17,923 nt of DNA from Oehlia diaphana (GCA_003833135.1 QZLH01001352.1:15612-33534), one strand, 5' to 3'; numbered from the stretch's first letter, positions 1 through 9,195 are shown. Numbers and translations: made by a program. Notes: generated by a model not told the origin, from the letters alone.

Positions 1-41
1 ATTTTAAGCTTTTTATATATAGTTATATGTCATACTATACA

Positions 42-61
42 ATAATTCTGGCCAGAATTAT
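42..61. repeat. Perfect 20-bp palindrome
   Basis: ATAATTCTGGCCAGAATTAT is its own reverse complement. It is followed at 73-100 by alternating CATG/ATGC words, including the 8-bp palindrome ATGCGCAT. The GC-richer centre stands out from AT-rich surroundings. It could be a protein-binding site, a foldback remnant or the terminus of a repeat element that starts outside the window. Its function is unknown. Confidence 0.7.
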
Positions 62-200
62 CACTAATTCTCATGACTCATGCATAGTATGCGCATGAAT
101 GTGTATATAGCAAACCTGAATATTCCTTATTTCTTTCAATAATTTAGTTCATTAATAATATAAAAATTATAAAAATTAATAAATAAAATAATAAAAAATG

Positions 201-334
201 TTTCGGACATTCAGCTTATAATAAAAAATAATTTCGGCTTATATAAAGTTTCGGATAAGGTTTCGGATTTCAGACAAGATTTCAGACTAGTATTTCGGAC
301 TTTCGGTTTCGGCCATACCCTTGAAAGGTTTCGG
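201..334. repeat. Cluster of eight TTTCGG words
   Basis: TTTCGG starts at 201, 232, 249, 261, 293, 301, 307 and 329, all on the plus strand, in DNA that is otherwise almost free of CG. Two TTTCAGAC words in between look like decayed copies. The same word forms the subterminal repeats of the 16697-17540 element, so this may be a relic of a related element. No terminal repeats or target duplication were found here. Confidence 0.6.
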
Positions 335-422
335 CTACAAGTATAATTAGTCATATTTGGTTAAATATTGGAAAATTAATTTGTACAAATAGATGACAGA
401 TATAACATAACAAATAACACAA

Positions 423-552
423 ATCACGTGATATATATGACGTAATATAAATTAATTATCAAATTACTTTACGTTACATACCTTATATTAAAGGGGAGTA
501 ACGTAAATAGATCATGTGACTTTATGTTACTTACTTGACCAATTTCCGTTAC
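423..552. promoter_or_regulatory. Putative promoter cluster: ATCACGTGAT and TTTACGTTAC-like sites
   Basis: The palindrome ATCACGTGAT (423-432) contains CACGTG, the classic bHLH E-box. TTTACGTTAC occurs at 468-477, inverted as GTAACGTAAA at 498-507, and as one-base variants at 521-530 (TTTATGTTAC) and 543-552 (TTTCCGTTAC). ATCATGTGAC lies at 511-520. TGTGATTC follows at about 632, 685 and 696. The cluster is 330-460 bp upstream of the decayed gene at 885. Regulatory function is inferred only from motif density and symmetry. Confidence 0.45.
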
Positions 553-884
553 TTACTTTCTATATATTCATAAAATACCATTTTACTACTTTTCAAAAGG
601 TTTAAGAATACTTTGATTAGTTTAATTGTAGTGTGATTCTAGTATAGTGTTTTTTTATTTACTGTAATCTAAGTGTAATTATAGTGTGATTCAAATGTGA
701 TTCAAGTAAGATCTTGGAGTTAAAGAGTAAAAATACCAGTCTATTTTTGACTAAACTTTACAAACTTATAGTATACACATGTGTTTATTGAAATATTAAA
801 AAAAAATATAAAAGAACTATAAAAAATTTAGACTTTAAATATAAGGAACGAAAATTTTTTTCATATATAAAATTTTTGTGTTAT

Positions 885-1370
885 ATGATCAACATCGATT
901 TCAACTATTTTGAAAATAACAATAATCATGAACAACAGAATAATCTGAATACCTGTAAGAATTTAATCTTTATTTTTTATAACTAATATTTTTTATTTTA
1001 AACTAATTAATATATAAATTATTTTTTGAACTTTATAGATCAACAGTAATAATAAAAAACAGCATAATTCAAAAATAAAATCTCAAGCTAAATGATTCTA
1101 ATGAAAATTATAGTACAAATAAGTATGAGTATATATTCTTATAATTTTACTTTTATATGATTTAAAATTTTTATTAAATAATGATAATTAAAATTTGTAA
1201 TTTCTAATAATAAACAAACTAATAGCTCTGATGAAAACAAGATTTTAGAACAAACTTTACAAGATAATTTAAGTAAAAAATCTGTTCACCGTTTAATAAG
1301 AAAATGTACTATTTCTACCTTAAATCTCTCATTAAAGAAAACTAATCCTAAAAAATCTAAATTAAATTAG
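885..1370 (+). pseudogene. Decayed Asn/Lys-rich three-exon gene, product unknown
   Basis: I do not recognise the family. Exon 1 (885-954) starts at an ATG and reads MINIDFNYFENNN, then more Asn, His and Gln; it ends at GTAAGA. Exon 2 (1039-1122) follows a TTTATAG acceptor and ends at GTATGAGT. Exon 3 (1226-1370) follows an AATAG acceptor and reads openly through SVHRLIRKC to a TAG at 1368-1370. The exon 2-3 junction keeps phase (AA|C). The exon 1-2 junction does not: it meets TAA within three codons, and exon 2 needs a further frame change near 1091. The coding-like composition and canonical intron borders suggest a real gene carrying frameshifts. Alternatives are a wrong exon model, or chance open frames in A/T-rich DNA. 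No domain was identified. Confidence 0.35.
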
Positions 1371-1753
1371 GATGAATTTATATAATCATATGAAATTATT
1401 TAGCTAAGTAGAATAAATTTAGTATAAATTTGAAATATATTTTAAATGTATGTAATACAAATAGATTGACACAAATATAAAATTTGCTAAGTATACAATA
1501 CAAATTTATTTTAAAATGGCTCGTAATTAGAGTATATTTAATATAACTTTATATAAAAAAATAGCTCATAAATAGACTTATTTAATACAAATTTAAATAT
1601 AAAAATAGTATAAATTTATATACAAAAATAGCTTAAAGTTAGACTACAACTTGAATAAGCTTAAAATTACAATCAAATTTTGTGCTAAACGGACTTATTG
1701 TATAGTATATAACATATATATTTGATACAAATTGATGCAAAAACTTTTTATTA
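1371..1753. repeat. AT-rich spacer with a degenerate repeat
   Basis: No gene is visible. AATRGCT-led units start at 1515, 1560 and 1627. The first two are 45 bp apart; the third is displaced by a 22-bp insertion. They share AATAGCTCATAAATAGACT-like text followed by an A/T tail with TACAAATTT words. The spacer ends where BTB homology of copy 1 begins, so the 5' end of that copy has been lost or replaced. Confidence 0.35.
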
Positions 1754-3040
1754 GACATACATTTATTAATATTAAGTGCTAGGTCAACATATCTTAAAAC
1801 TGCATTATCAAAAGAATAGGCAAAAAAAGAAAATGGAATTATTATTTTTAAAAAACCAAATATTTGTCCAGAAATTATTAAATTAATTTTAAAGTATCTT
1901 TATATTGAATTAATTAATCTTAATAAGCAAAATGGTACAAAAGTGTTAAAGCTTTTAATAGCATCTGATGAACTGAATTTGCAAAAATTAAGTGATTACA
2001 TTCAAACTTATTTGATTGATAATTAAGTAGAATATTTAAAAAATGATCCTGTTGACGTTTTTCAAATTGCATTTTGATATAAAAGTTGTGAAGATTTACA
2101 TAAATTTTGTTTAGATACTATTTGTAAAGATCTTAAAATACTTTTTAAATCTCTAAAATTCACATCATTGGAAAAGATCTTATTATTTTTTTCTTAAAAA
2201 ATGATATACTTAAAATAGAAGAAATTGATATTTGGGAATTCATACTTAAATGGGCTCTTGCAAGAATGTCAACTCAACATAATGTTGAATTGTTAATAAC
2301 TTATCTCAATATACATCAAATAATTTTGAAGAATTAGAAATAATTTTACATAATTTAAATTCCACATATTATATGGTTTCAAATTCCTTCAATACTTTTT
2401 TGAGAAAAGATTAATCAATTTGAAACAATATTTCCAGAACAACTTTATAAAGATATTATTGAATATTATTGTGATCCTGACACACCACAATATTACCTTT
2501 AAGATGTAATTTATCTAATATTGACTTAATATTGATTCTGTTCTTATCGAAAGAGATCATTTATCAATGATTTCAAGCTGGATTGATAAAAAGGTAAAGT
2601 CTTTATATAATACTCCTTATTTATTATAACTTCTTTATCATGCAAGTAGAGATGGATTTGAAGCTGCAAGATTTCATGAGCTATGTGATAATAAAAATTT
2701 GACTATTATGATATCAAAATTAAAAGAAAATGGTCAGTTATAATCCATTAAGTTGGCATCCTTATAGTTATCTTATTAATTCTTGTGGAAGTTGGCAAAT
2801 TACATAAAATAGTTTCTTATTTTCTTTTACAAAAAAGAAAGAAATTAATTTGGCATTTTTAACAAGAGTTAAAAATTCTCAAGTTCATGCAGTATGTTAT
2901 GGTTCAAATTATGGGCCAGCTTTTGGAGGCGGATGGGATTTAATTATAGAGCGTAATAATATTATTAGAACATATGGTTGCGGTGCATATTCGATGTATA
3001 TAAAATTATAAATTATGGTAGTAGTAAAAAATGATGATGA
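1754..3040 (+). pseudogene. BTB-BACK-TLDc copy 1, 5'-truncated pseudogene
   Basis: This stretch aligns with the intact copies from within the BTB domain (about residue 40, the AHSLILSARS region) to the C-terminus. The start codon, the first ~40 residues and the upstream promoter module are missing. In-frame stops are visible where the intact copies have other codons: TAG at 1817-1819 (TGG in the paralogues), TAA at 2024-2026 (CAA or CGA) and TGA at 2075-2077 (CGG). Small deletions follow in the BACK and TLDc parts, for example around 2290, 2490 and 2740. The TLDc end is still readable (YGPAFGGGWDLIIERNN). Its short loop after TRV resembles copy 5 rather than the adjacent copy 2. It is clearly non-functional as a full protein. 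Confidence 0.9.
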
Positions 3041-3059
3041 ATAAATTTTAAAATTGATT

Positions 3060-3139
3060 CGCTGTTACATATCACATGATATGTGATCTTCATTTATTTA
3101 TTATAAAGTTAGTACGACAATTCTTTCTTGAAAACAAAA
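3060..3139 (+). promoter_or_regulatory. Copy 2 promoter module
   Basis: This segment is repeated upstream of copies 3, 4 and 5. It holds ATCACATGAT (3071-3080), here extended to an inverted repeat with arms ATCACAT and ATGTGAT around GAT (3071-3087). A conserved CATTTATTTATTATAAAGTT follows (3091-3110). TATAAAG (3102-3108) is about 32 bp upstream of the ATG and is a plausible TATA element. Conservation between paralogues supports function, though recent duplication could also explain it. Confidence 0.55.
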
Positions 3140-4597
3140 ATGACGGAAAACTTGTTATTAGATTTATCACAAGATATTGGTCAACTTCTTACTTCTGGAG
3201 ATAATTATGATTTAATTATTCAAGCTGGAGAAGGTCAAAATATGAAAGAATTTTTTGCACATTCATTAATACTAAGAGCTAGGTCAGCATATTTCGAAAC
3301 TGCATTATCAAAAGAATGGGCGAAAAAAGAAAATGGAATTATTATTTTTAAAAAGCCAAATATTTCTCCAGAAATTATTGAATTAATTTTAGAATATCTT
3401 TATACTGGATTGGTTAATTTTAATAAACAAAATGGAGCACAAATGTTAAAACTTTTAATGGCATCTGATGAATTGAATTTGCAAAAATTAAATGATTATA
3501 TTCAAACTTATCTGATTAATAATCAAGCAGAATATTTAAAAAATGATCCTGTTGGCGTTCTTCAAATTGTATTTCGGTATGAGGGATGTGAAAATTTACG
3601 TAAATTTTGTTTAGACACTATTTGTAAAGGTCCTAAAATACTTTTTGAATCTCCAAAATTCACTTCATTAGAAAAAGACCTTATTATTCTTTTCTTAAAA
3701 AATAATGAACTTGAAATGGAAGAAATTGAAATTTGGGAATCCATACTTAAATGGGCTCTTGCAAGATTGTCTACTCAACATAATGTTGATGACTTATCTC
3801 AATGGATGTCAAACAATTTTGAAGAATTAGAAAAAATTTTACACGATTTAATTCCACATATTAGATGGTTTCAAATTCCTGGAAAAGTTTTTTGGAGAAA
3901 GGTTAATCAATTTGAGCAAATATTTCCAAAACAACTTTATAAAGATATTATTGGATATCATATTGATCCTGACACACCACCAATTAATGCAATATTACCT
4001 TTAAGACGTAATTTATCTTATATTGATTCTGTTCTTATCAAAAGAGATCATTTATCAATAATTGCAAGCTGGATCGATAAAAAAGAAAAGTCTTTTTATA
4101 ATACGAGAAGTACTCCTTATTTATTCAAACTTCTTTATCGTGCAAGTAGAGATGGATTTGAAGCTGCAAAATTTCATGAATTATGTGATAATAAAGGTTC
4201 GACTATTATGATATCAAAATTAAAAGAAAATGGCCGGTTGATTGGAGGTTATAATCCATTAAGTTGGCATCCTTATAATTCTCATGTTAATAGAAATGGA
4301 AGTTGGCAATCTACATCAGATAGTTTCTTATTTTCTTTTACAAAAAAAGAAGAAATTAATTCGGCATTTTTAACAAGAGTTGCAGGTGATAATCGTTGTC
4401 AAATTTATGCAGTATGTTACCATTTAAGTTATGGACCAGCTTTTGGTTTTGGATGGGATTTAATTATAGATCGTAATAACATTATTAGTACGGGTGGTAA
4501 AAGTACATATTCAGGCGTATACGATATGATAAATTCTGGACAAAATCATATTTTGGAAGATTATGAAGTACATCAAGTAGTAAAAAATGATTATTAA
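3140..4597 (+). CDS. BTB-BACK-TLDc domain protein, array copy 2
   Basis: This single-exon gene encodes 485 residues. The ATG at 3140 is preferred: it matches the start of copy 5 (MAENLLLDL), and the upstream extension would need a TTG. Residues ~20-120 form a BTB/POZ domain (NYDLIIQAG, FFAHSLILRARS, LEYLYTGLV). Residues ~125-230 form a BACK-like helical region (CENLRKFCLDTI, WESILKWALARL). Residues ~305-485 are a TLDc domain with GRLIGGYNPLSW, DSFLFSFTKK, YGPAFGFGWDL and the closing LEDYEVHQV. BTB-BACK proteins are usually CUL3 ubiquitin-ligase adaptors, and TLDc domains are linked to oxidative-stress protection and V-ATPase binding; a substrate-adaptor role here is inferred. No signal peptide or membrane segment is seen. 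An AATAAA lies 9 nt after the stop, and the copy 3 promoter remnant begins almost at once. Confidence 0.93.
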   Translation: MTENLLLDLSQDIGQLLTSGDNYDLIIQAGEGQNMKEFFAHSLILRARSAYFETALSKEWAKKENGIIIFKKPNISPEIIELILEYLYTGLVNFNKQNGAQMLKLLMASDELNLQKLNDYIQTYLINNQAEYLKNDPVGVLQIVFRYEGCENLRKFCLDTICKGPKILFESPKFTSLEKDLIILFLKNNELEMEEIEIWESILKWALARLSTQHNVDDLSQWMSNNFEELEKILHDLIPHIRWFQIPGKVFWRKVNQFEQIFPKQLYKDIIGYHIDPDTPPINAILPLRRNLSYIDSVLIKRDHLSIIASWIDKKEKSFYNTRSTPYLFKLLYRASRDGFEAAKFHELCDNKGSTIMISKLKENGRLIGGYNPLSWHPYNSHVNRNGSWQSTSDSFLFSFTKKEEINSAFLTRVAGDNRCQIYAVCYHLSYGPAFGFGWDLIIDRNNIISTGGKSTYSGVYDMINSGQNHILEDYEVHQVVKNDY

Positions 4598-4605
4598 ATA
4601 CGATA

Positions 4606-4611
4606 AATAAA
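4606..4611 (+). terminator. AATAAA polyadenylation signal of copy 2
   Basis: AATAAA begins 9 nt after the copy 2 stop codon. The ATCACATGAC remnant of the next unit starts only 20 nt further on (4631), so the 3' UTR of copy 2 must overlap the upstream module of copy 3. Confidence 0.4.
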
Positions 4612-4613
4612 CG

Positions 4614-4755
4614 GATGTCACAGTTATAATATCACATGACATACGATTTTCATCCGGAAAATAATCAATAAAGCTCTGAATTTTATTTAATGATAGCACC
4701 GTGCTACAAATTCTTTCTCTTTCTAACACTGACGTTAAATAACAGTTTTTTGATA
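4614..4755 (+). promoter_or_regulatory. Diverged promoter module of copy 3
   Basis: It is homologous to the modules before copies 2 and 5, but altered. The site is ATCACATGAC (4631-4640, last base changed), the TATAAAG has become CAATAAAG (about 4667-4674), and an insertion of roughly 40 bp separates it from the start position. It is probably non-functional, in keeping with the broken gene behind it. Confidence 0.5.
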
Positions 4756-6143
4756 ACACGGAAAAATTTTCGTTAGATTTATCACAAGATATTGAACAAC
4801 TTCTTACTACTGGAGATGGCCATGATTTAATTATTCAAGCTGGAGAAGGTCAAAATATGATAGAATTCTTTGCACATTCATTAATATTAAGTGCTAGGTC
4901 AACATATTTTAAAAGTGCATTATCAAAAGAATGGGCGAAAAAAGTAAATGGAATTATTATTTTTAAAAAGCCAAATAATTCTCCAGAAATTATTGAATTA
5001 ATTTTAAAATATTTTTATACGGGATTAGTTAATTTTGATAAACAAAATGGAGCACAAATGTTAAAACTTTAATGGCATCTGACGAATTGAATTTGCATAA
5101 ATTGAGCGATTTTATTCAAACTTATTTGATTGATAATCAAGCAGAATATTTAAAAAATGATCCTGTTGGAGCTCTTTAAATTGTATTTCGATATGAGGAA
5201 TGTGAAGATTTACGTAAATTTTGTTTAGATGCTATTAAAAATCCTAAGACGCTTTTTGAATCTCCACAATTCACTTCATTAGAAAATGACCTTATTATTC
5301 TTTTCTTAAAAAATAATGAGCTTGAAATGGAAGAAATTGAAATTTGGGAATCCATACTTAAATGGGCTCTTGAAAGAATGTCAGCCCAACATAATGTTGA
5401 TGACTTACCTCAATGGGCATCAAGTAATTTTGAAGAATTAGAAAATTTTTTATACGATTTAATTCTACATATTATATGGTTTCAAATTCCTTCAAAACTT
5501 TTTTGGAAATAAGTTAATTCTATTTAAATCAATCTTTCCAAAACAACTTTATGAGGATATTATTGTGATCCTGATACGTCGCTAACTAAGGCAATATTAC
5601 CTTTAAGACGTAATTTAGATTCTATTCTTATCAAAAGAGATCATTTATCAATAATTGAAAGCTGGATTGATAAAAAGGAAAAATCTTTTTATAATACTAG
5701 AATTAATCCTTATTTATTCAAACTTCTTTATCGTGCAAGTAGAGATGGATTTGAAGCTGCAAAATTTTCATGAGTTATGTGATAATAAAGGTTCGACTAT
5801 TATGATATCAAAATCAAAAGATGGTCGGTTAATTGGGGTTATAATCCATTAAGTTGGCTTCCTTATAATAGCCATGTTCTAAGTAATGGAACTTGGCAAT
5901 TAACACAAGATAGTTTCTTAATTTTTTTTACAAAGAAGGAAGAAATTGATTCGGCAGTATTCTTATAATTTAAATTATGGACCAGCTTTTGGTGGTGGAT
6001 GGGATTTAATTATAAGGAATGATGGTATTAGTTCACATAATCACATTACATATCCAGGCGTACGTAATATGATAATTTCTGAACAAAATAATATTTTGTA
6101 AGATTATGAAGTATATCAGGTAGTAGTAAAAAAGTGATAATAA
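4756..6143 (+). pseudogene. BTB-BACK-TLDc copy 3, full-length pseudogene
   Basis: Homology covers the whole gene, but the ATG is destroyed (ATAACACGG instead of ATGRCGG). A one-base loss in the T run near 5068 produces TAA at 5070-5072. CAA has become TAA at 5177-5179. Another in-frame TAA lies at 5510-5512, where the intact copies have AAG. Short deletions remove parts of the BACK-TLDc linker (about 5560 and 5610). An extra T near 5766 shifts the frame inside TLDc, and a larger deletion near 5960 removes the loop after the TRV position. Open pieces (4857-5072, 5327-5512) still encode recognisable BTB and BACK fragments. It is the second most intact of the pseudogenes, so inactivation may be fairly recent. 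A truncated BTB-only product from the internal ATG at 4857 is conceivable but unlikely. Confidence 0.9.
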
Positions 6144-6164
6144 ACACGATAAAATAAATTAAAT

Positions 6165-6251
6165 TGATTCGCCGTTATATTTCAAATTTTCATTTATTTA
6201 TTATAAAGTTTAGTGCGACAATTTTTTCTATCGTTGATTTTTTTAAAATAA
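6165..6251 (+). promoter_or_regulatory. Promoter remnant of copy 4, ATCACATGAT deleted
   Basis: TTGATTCGCCGTTATAT leads straight into CAAATTTTCATTTATTTA, so the ATCACATGAT site of the paralogues has been lost. The TATA part (TATAAAG, 6202-6208) and the text up to the ATG at 6252 remain. Loss of the site accompanies the most degraded coding region in the array. Confidence 0.5.
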
Positions 6252-7447
6252 ATGGTGGAAAACCTATTATGGCCATAATTTAATTATTCAAGCTGGATAA
6301 GGTCAAAGTGTGAAAGAATTCATTAATATTAAGTGTTAGGCAAACATATTTTAAAAACTGCATTATCAAAAGAATGGGTAAAAAAAGAAATGGAATTATT
6401 ATTTTTAACAAGCCAAATATTTCTCCAGAAATTATTGAATTAATTTTAAAATATCTTTATACTGGATAGTTAATTTTAATAAACAAAAATGTTAATGGCA
6501 TCTGATGAATTGAATTTGCAAAAATTGAGTGATTTATTCAAACTTGTTCGACTGATAATCAAGCAGAATATTTAAATATGATCCTGCTGACGTTCTTTGA
6601 ATTGTATTTCGGTATGAGGGATGCGAAAATTTACGTAAAATATTGTTTAGATACTATTTGTAAAGATTCTAAAATATTGCATCTCCAAAATTCACTTCAT
6701 TAGAAAAAGACCTTATTGTTCTTTTCTTAAAAAGTAATGAGCTTGAAATGGAAGAAATTGATATTTGGGAATCCATACTTAAATGGGCTCTTGAAAGAAT
6801 GTCAACTCAACATAATGTTGATAACTTATCTCGATGGACATCAAGTAATTTTGAAGAATCCTACACGATTTAATTCCACATATCAATCCCTGAAAAAGTT
6901 TTTTGGAGAAAGGTTAGTCAATTTGAGCCAATATTTCCAAATCAACTTTATAAAGATATTTGGGATATCATGTTAACCTGACACACTACCAATTAGTAAT
7001 GCAATACTACCTTTAAGGCGTAATTTATCTAATATTAATTCCGTTCTTATCGAAAGAGTTCCATTTATTTATAATTGCAAGCTGATTTGATAAAATGGAA
7101 AAATCTTTTTATAATAATAAAAGTCTTTATCGTGGATTTGAAGCTGCAATATTTCATGAGTTGTGATAACAAAGGTTTGGCTATTACTATGATATCAAAA
7201 TTAAAAGAAAATGGCCGGTTAATTGGGTAATCCATTAAGCTGGCATCCTTATAATAGTCTTGTTCAAAATAATGGAACTTGGCAATTAACACCTATTTTC
7301 TTTTACAAAAAAGGAAGAAATCAATTCGACATTTTCAACAGAGTTACAGGTGATAATAATTATCAAATTTATGCAGTATGTTATCATTTAAATTATGAGC
7401 CAGCTTTTGGTGTGGATGATATTATTAAAACATATGGTAGTAAATAA
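6252..7447 (+). pseudogene. BTB-BACK-TLDc copy 4, heavily eroded pseudogene
   Basis: The ATG at 6252 is present (MVENLLW), but a deletion of about 50 bp removes the segment before NYDLIIQAG and brings a TAA into frame after eight codons. Further lesions include GAA to TAA in the GEGQ segment, many 1-10-bp deletions across BTB and BACK, and gaps in the TLDc region around 7110-7160 and 7225. Recognisable fragments are at 6737-6976 (BACK) and 7223-7447 (TLDc, with AVCYHLNYEPAFG). The loop TGDNNYQIYAVCYHL is of the long type found in copy 2, not the short type of adjacent copy 5. The gene is dead as a full-length protein. Confidence 0.9.
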
Positions 7448-7469
7448 AAAATAATGATAAACACGATAA

Positions 7470-7565
7470 AGCGGTTACATATCACATGATATACGATCTT
7501 CATTTATTTATTATAAAGTTTTAGTGAAACAATTCTTTTTCCAACGTTAAATTTTTTGAAAATAA
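7470..7565 (+). promoter_or_regulatory. Copy 5 promoter module
   Basis: ATCACATGAT (7481-7490) is followed by ATACGATCTT, CATTTATTTATTATAAAGTT (7501-7520) and the ATG 45 bp later. TATAAAG is at 7512-7518. The module closely matches that of copy 2, the other intact gene, except that the second palindrome arm reads ATACGAT rather than ATGTGAT. Confidence 0.55.
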
Positions 7566-9011
7566 ATGGCGGAAAACTTGTTATTAGATTTATCACAAGA
7601 TATTGGTCAACTTCTTATTTCTGGAGATAATTATGATTTAATTATTCAAGCTGGAGAAGGTCAAAATATGAAAGAATTCTTTGCACATTCATTAATATTA
7701 AGTGCTAGGTCAACATATTTTAGAACTGCATTATCAAAAGAATGGGCAAAAAAAGAAAATGGAATTATTATTTTTAAAAAGCCAAATATTTCTCCAGAAA
7801 TCGTTGAATTAATTTTAAAATATATATATACTGGATTAGTTAATTTTAATAAACAAAATGGATCACAAATGTTAAAACTTTTAATGGCATCTGATGAATT
7901 GAATTTGCAAAAATTAAGTGATTATATTCAAACTTGTTGGATTGATAACCGAGTAGAATATTTAAAAAATGATCCCGTTGACATTCTTCAAATTGTATTT
8001 CGGCATGGGGGATGTGAAGATTTACGTAAATTTTGTTTAAATTCTATTTGTGAATATCCTAAAATACTTTTTGAATCTCCAAAATTCACTTCATTGGAAA
8101 AGGATCTTATTATTATTTTCTTAAAAAATAATGAACTTGAAATGGAAGAAATTGAAATTTGGGAATTTGTACTTAAATGGGCTCTTGCGAGAATGTCAAC
8201 TCAATATAATTTTGATAACTTATCTCAATGGACATCAAGTAACTTTAAAGAATTGGAAAAAATTCTACACGATTTAATTCCACATATTAGATGGTTTCAA
8301 ATTCCTGCAAAAGTTTTTTGGAGAAAGGTTAATCAATTTGAGCCAATATTTCCAAAACAACTTTATAAAGATATTATTGGATATCATTTTGATCCTGACA
8401 CGCCACCAGTTAATGCAGTATTACCTTTAAGACGTAATTTATCTTATATTGACTCTGTTCTTATCGAAAGAGATCATTTATCAATATTTGCAAGCTGGAT
8501 TGATAAAAAAGGAAAGTCTTTTTATGACATTAAAAGTACTCCTTATCTATTCAAACTTCTTTATCGTGCAAGTAGAGATGGATTCGAGGCTGCAAAATTT
8601 CATGAATTATGTGATAATAAAGGTTCAACCATTATGATATCAAAATTAAAAGAAAATGGCCGGTTAATTGGAGGTTATAATCCATTAAGTTGGCAACGTT
8701 ATAGTACTATTGTTCAAAATAATGGAACTTGGCAATCTACATTAGATAGTTTCTTATTTTCTTTTATAAAAAAGGAAGAAATTAATTCGGCATTTATAAC
8801 AAGAGTTAAAAGTAATAAAAATTCTGCAGTAAGTTATGATTTAAAATATGGTCCTGCTTTTGGTGGCGGATGGGATTTAATTATAGAGCGTAACATTATT
8901 AAGATATGTGGTAATTTTACATATTCAATATGCGTGAGTATAAGTATTGGAGAATACATTTTGGAAGACTATGAAGTATACCAAGTAGTAAAAAACGTAA
9001 AACTAAAGTAA
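7566..9011 (+). CDS. BTB-BACK-TLDc domain protein, array copy 5
   Basis: This is a single-exon gene of 481 residues starting at ATG (MAENLLLDLSQD). Domain order is as in copy 2: BTB ~20-120 (KEFFAHSLILSARS, LKYIYTGLV), BACK-like ~125-230 (CEDLRKFCLNSI, WEFVLKWALARM), linker with PRR-like LPLRRNLSYIDSV, then TLDc ~305-478 (GRLIGGYNPLSW, YGPAFGGGWDL, LEDYEVYQV). The first 100 residues differ from copy 2 at nine positions. Differences are denser in two TLDc loops: QRYSTIVQNNG replaces HPYNSHVNRNG, and the loop after TRV is three residues shorter. The GGG in PAFGGGW matches the usual TLDc form; copy 2 has GFG. The probable role is a CUL3 adaptor with TLDc as the binding module (family knowledge plus inference). 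It is the last unit of the array and converges on the kinase-like gene. Confidence 0.93.
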   Translation: MAENLLLDLSQDIGQLLISGDNYDLIIQAGEGQNMKEFFAHSLILSARSTYFRTALSKEWAKKENGIIIFKKPNISPEIVELILKYIYTGLVNFNKQNGSQMLKLLMASDELNLQKLSDYIQTCWIDNRVEYLKNDPVDILQIVFRHGGCEDLRKFCLNSICEYPKILFESPKFTSLEKDLIIIFLKNNELEMEEIEIWEFVLKWALARMSTQYNFDNLSQWTSSNFKELEKILHDLIPHIRWFQIPAKVFWRKVNQFEPIFPKQLYKDIIGYHFDPDTPPVNAVLPLRRNLSYIDSVLIERDHLSIFASWIDKKGKSFYDIKSTPYLFKLLYRASRDGFEAAKFHELCDNKGSTIMISKLKENGRLIGGYNPLSWQRYSTIVQNNGTWQSTLDSFLFSFIKKEEINSAFITRVKSNKNSAVSYDLKYGPAFGGGWDLIIERNIIKICGNFTYSICVSISIGEYILEDYEVYQVVKNVKLK

Positions 9012-9195
9012 CTTTAAACTTTATTTTAAAAGGTATTTACGCAAAATTTCAAATGACCTATTTCTCTAATTAACAATTATTAATATTCGCGGCGCTAAAT
9101 CAGCTACGAAACATTAAAAAATAATTTTTATTTGATGAAATAAAAAAAAACTATTTTCTTTATTATTGACTATAATAATACAAAATTATAATAAA
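9012..9195. terminator. Convergent 3' region with poly(A) signals on both strands
   Basis: This 184-bp gap separates the stop of copy 5 (plus) from the stop of the kinase-like gene (minus). AATAAA on the plus strand is at 9139-9144. On the minus strand it is at 9159-9164 (about 32 nt after the stop) and 9127-9132. The 3' UTRs of the two genes probably overlap. Confidence 0.45.

Larger units (their letters stand above)
1754..9011 (+). repeat. Five-copy tandem BTB-BACK-TLDc gene array
   Basis: Five homologous copies lie head to tail: truncated copy 1 (1754), copy 2 (start 3140), copy 3 (start-equivalent 4756), copy 4 (6252) and copy 5 (7566). Start-to-start distances from copy 2 are 1616, 1496 and 1314 bp; they shorten with deletions in the decayed copies. 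The duplicated unit includes about 80-100 bp upstream of the ATG and ends just after the stop codon. Sequence downstream of copy 5 (after 9011) lacks the upstream module and marks the array edge. Confidence 0.9.

Noticed and set aside
3128..3139. Upstream TTG start for array copy 2 (four extra residues)
   Set aside because: Eukaryotic nuclear genes start at ATG; the ATG at 3140 aligns with the start of copy 5.
1754..9011. Repeat-induced point mutation as the cause of pseudogene decay
   Set aside because: Small deletions and frameshifts are at least as common as C-to-T changes, and the two intact copies in the same array were spared.
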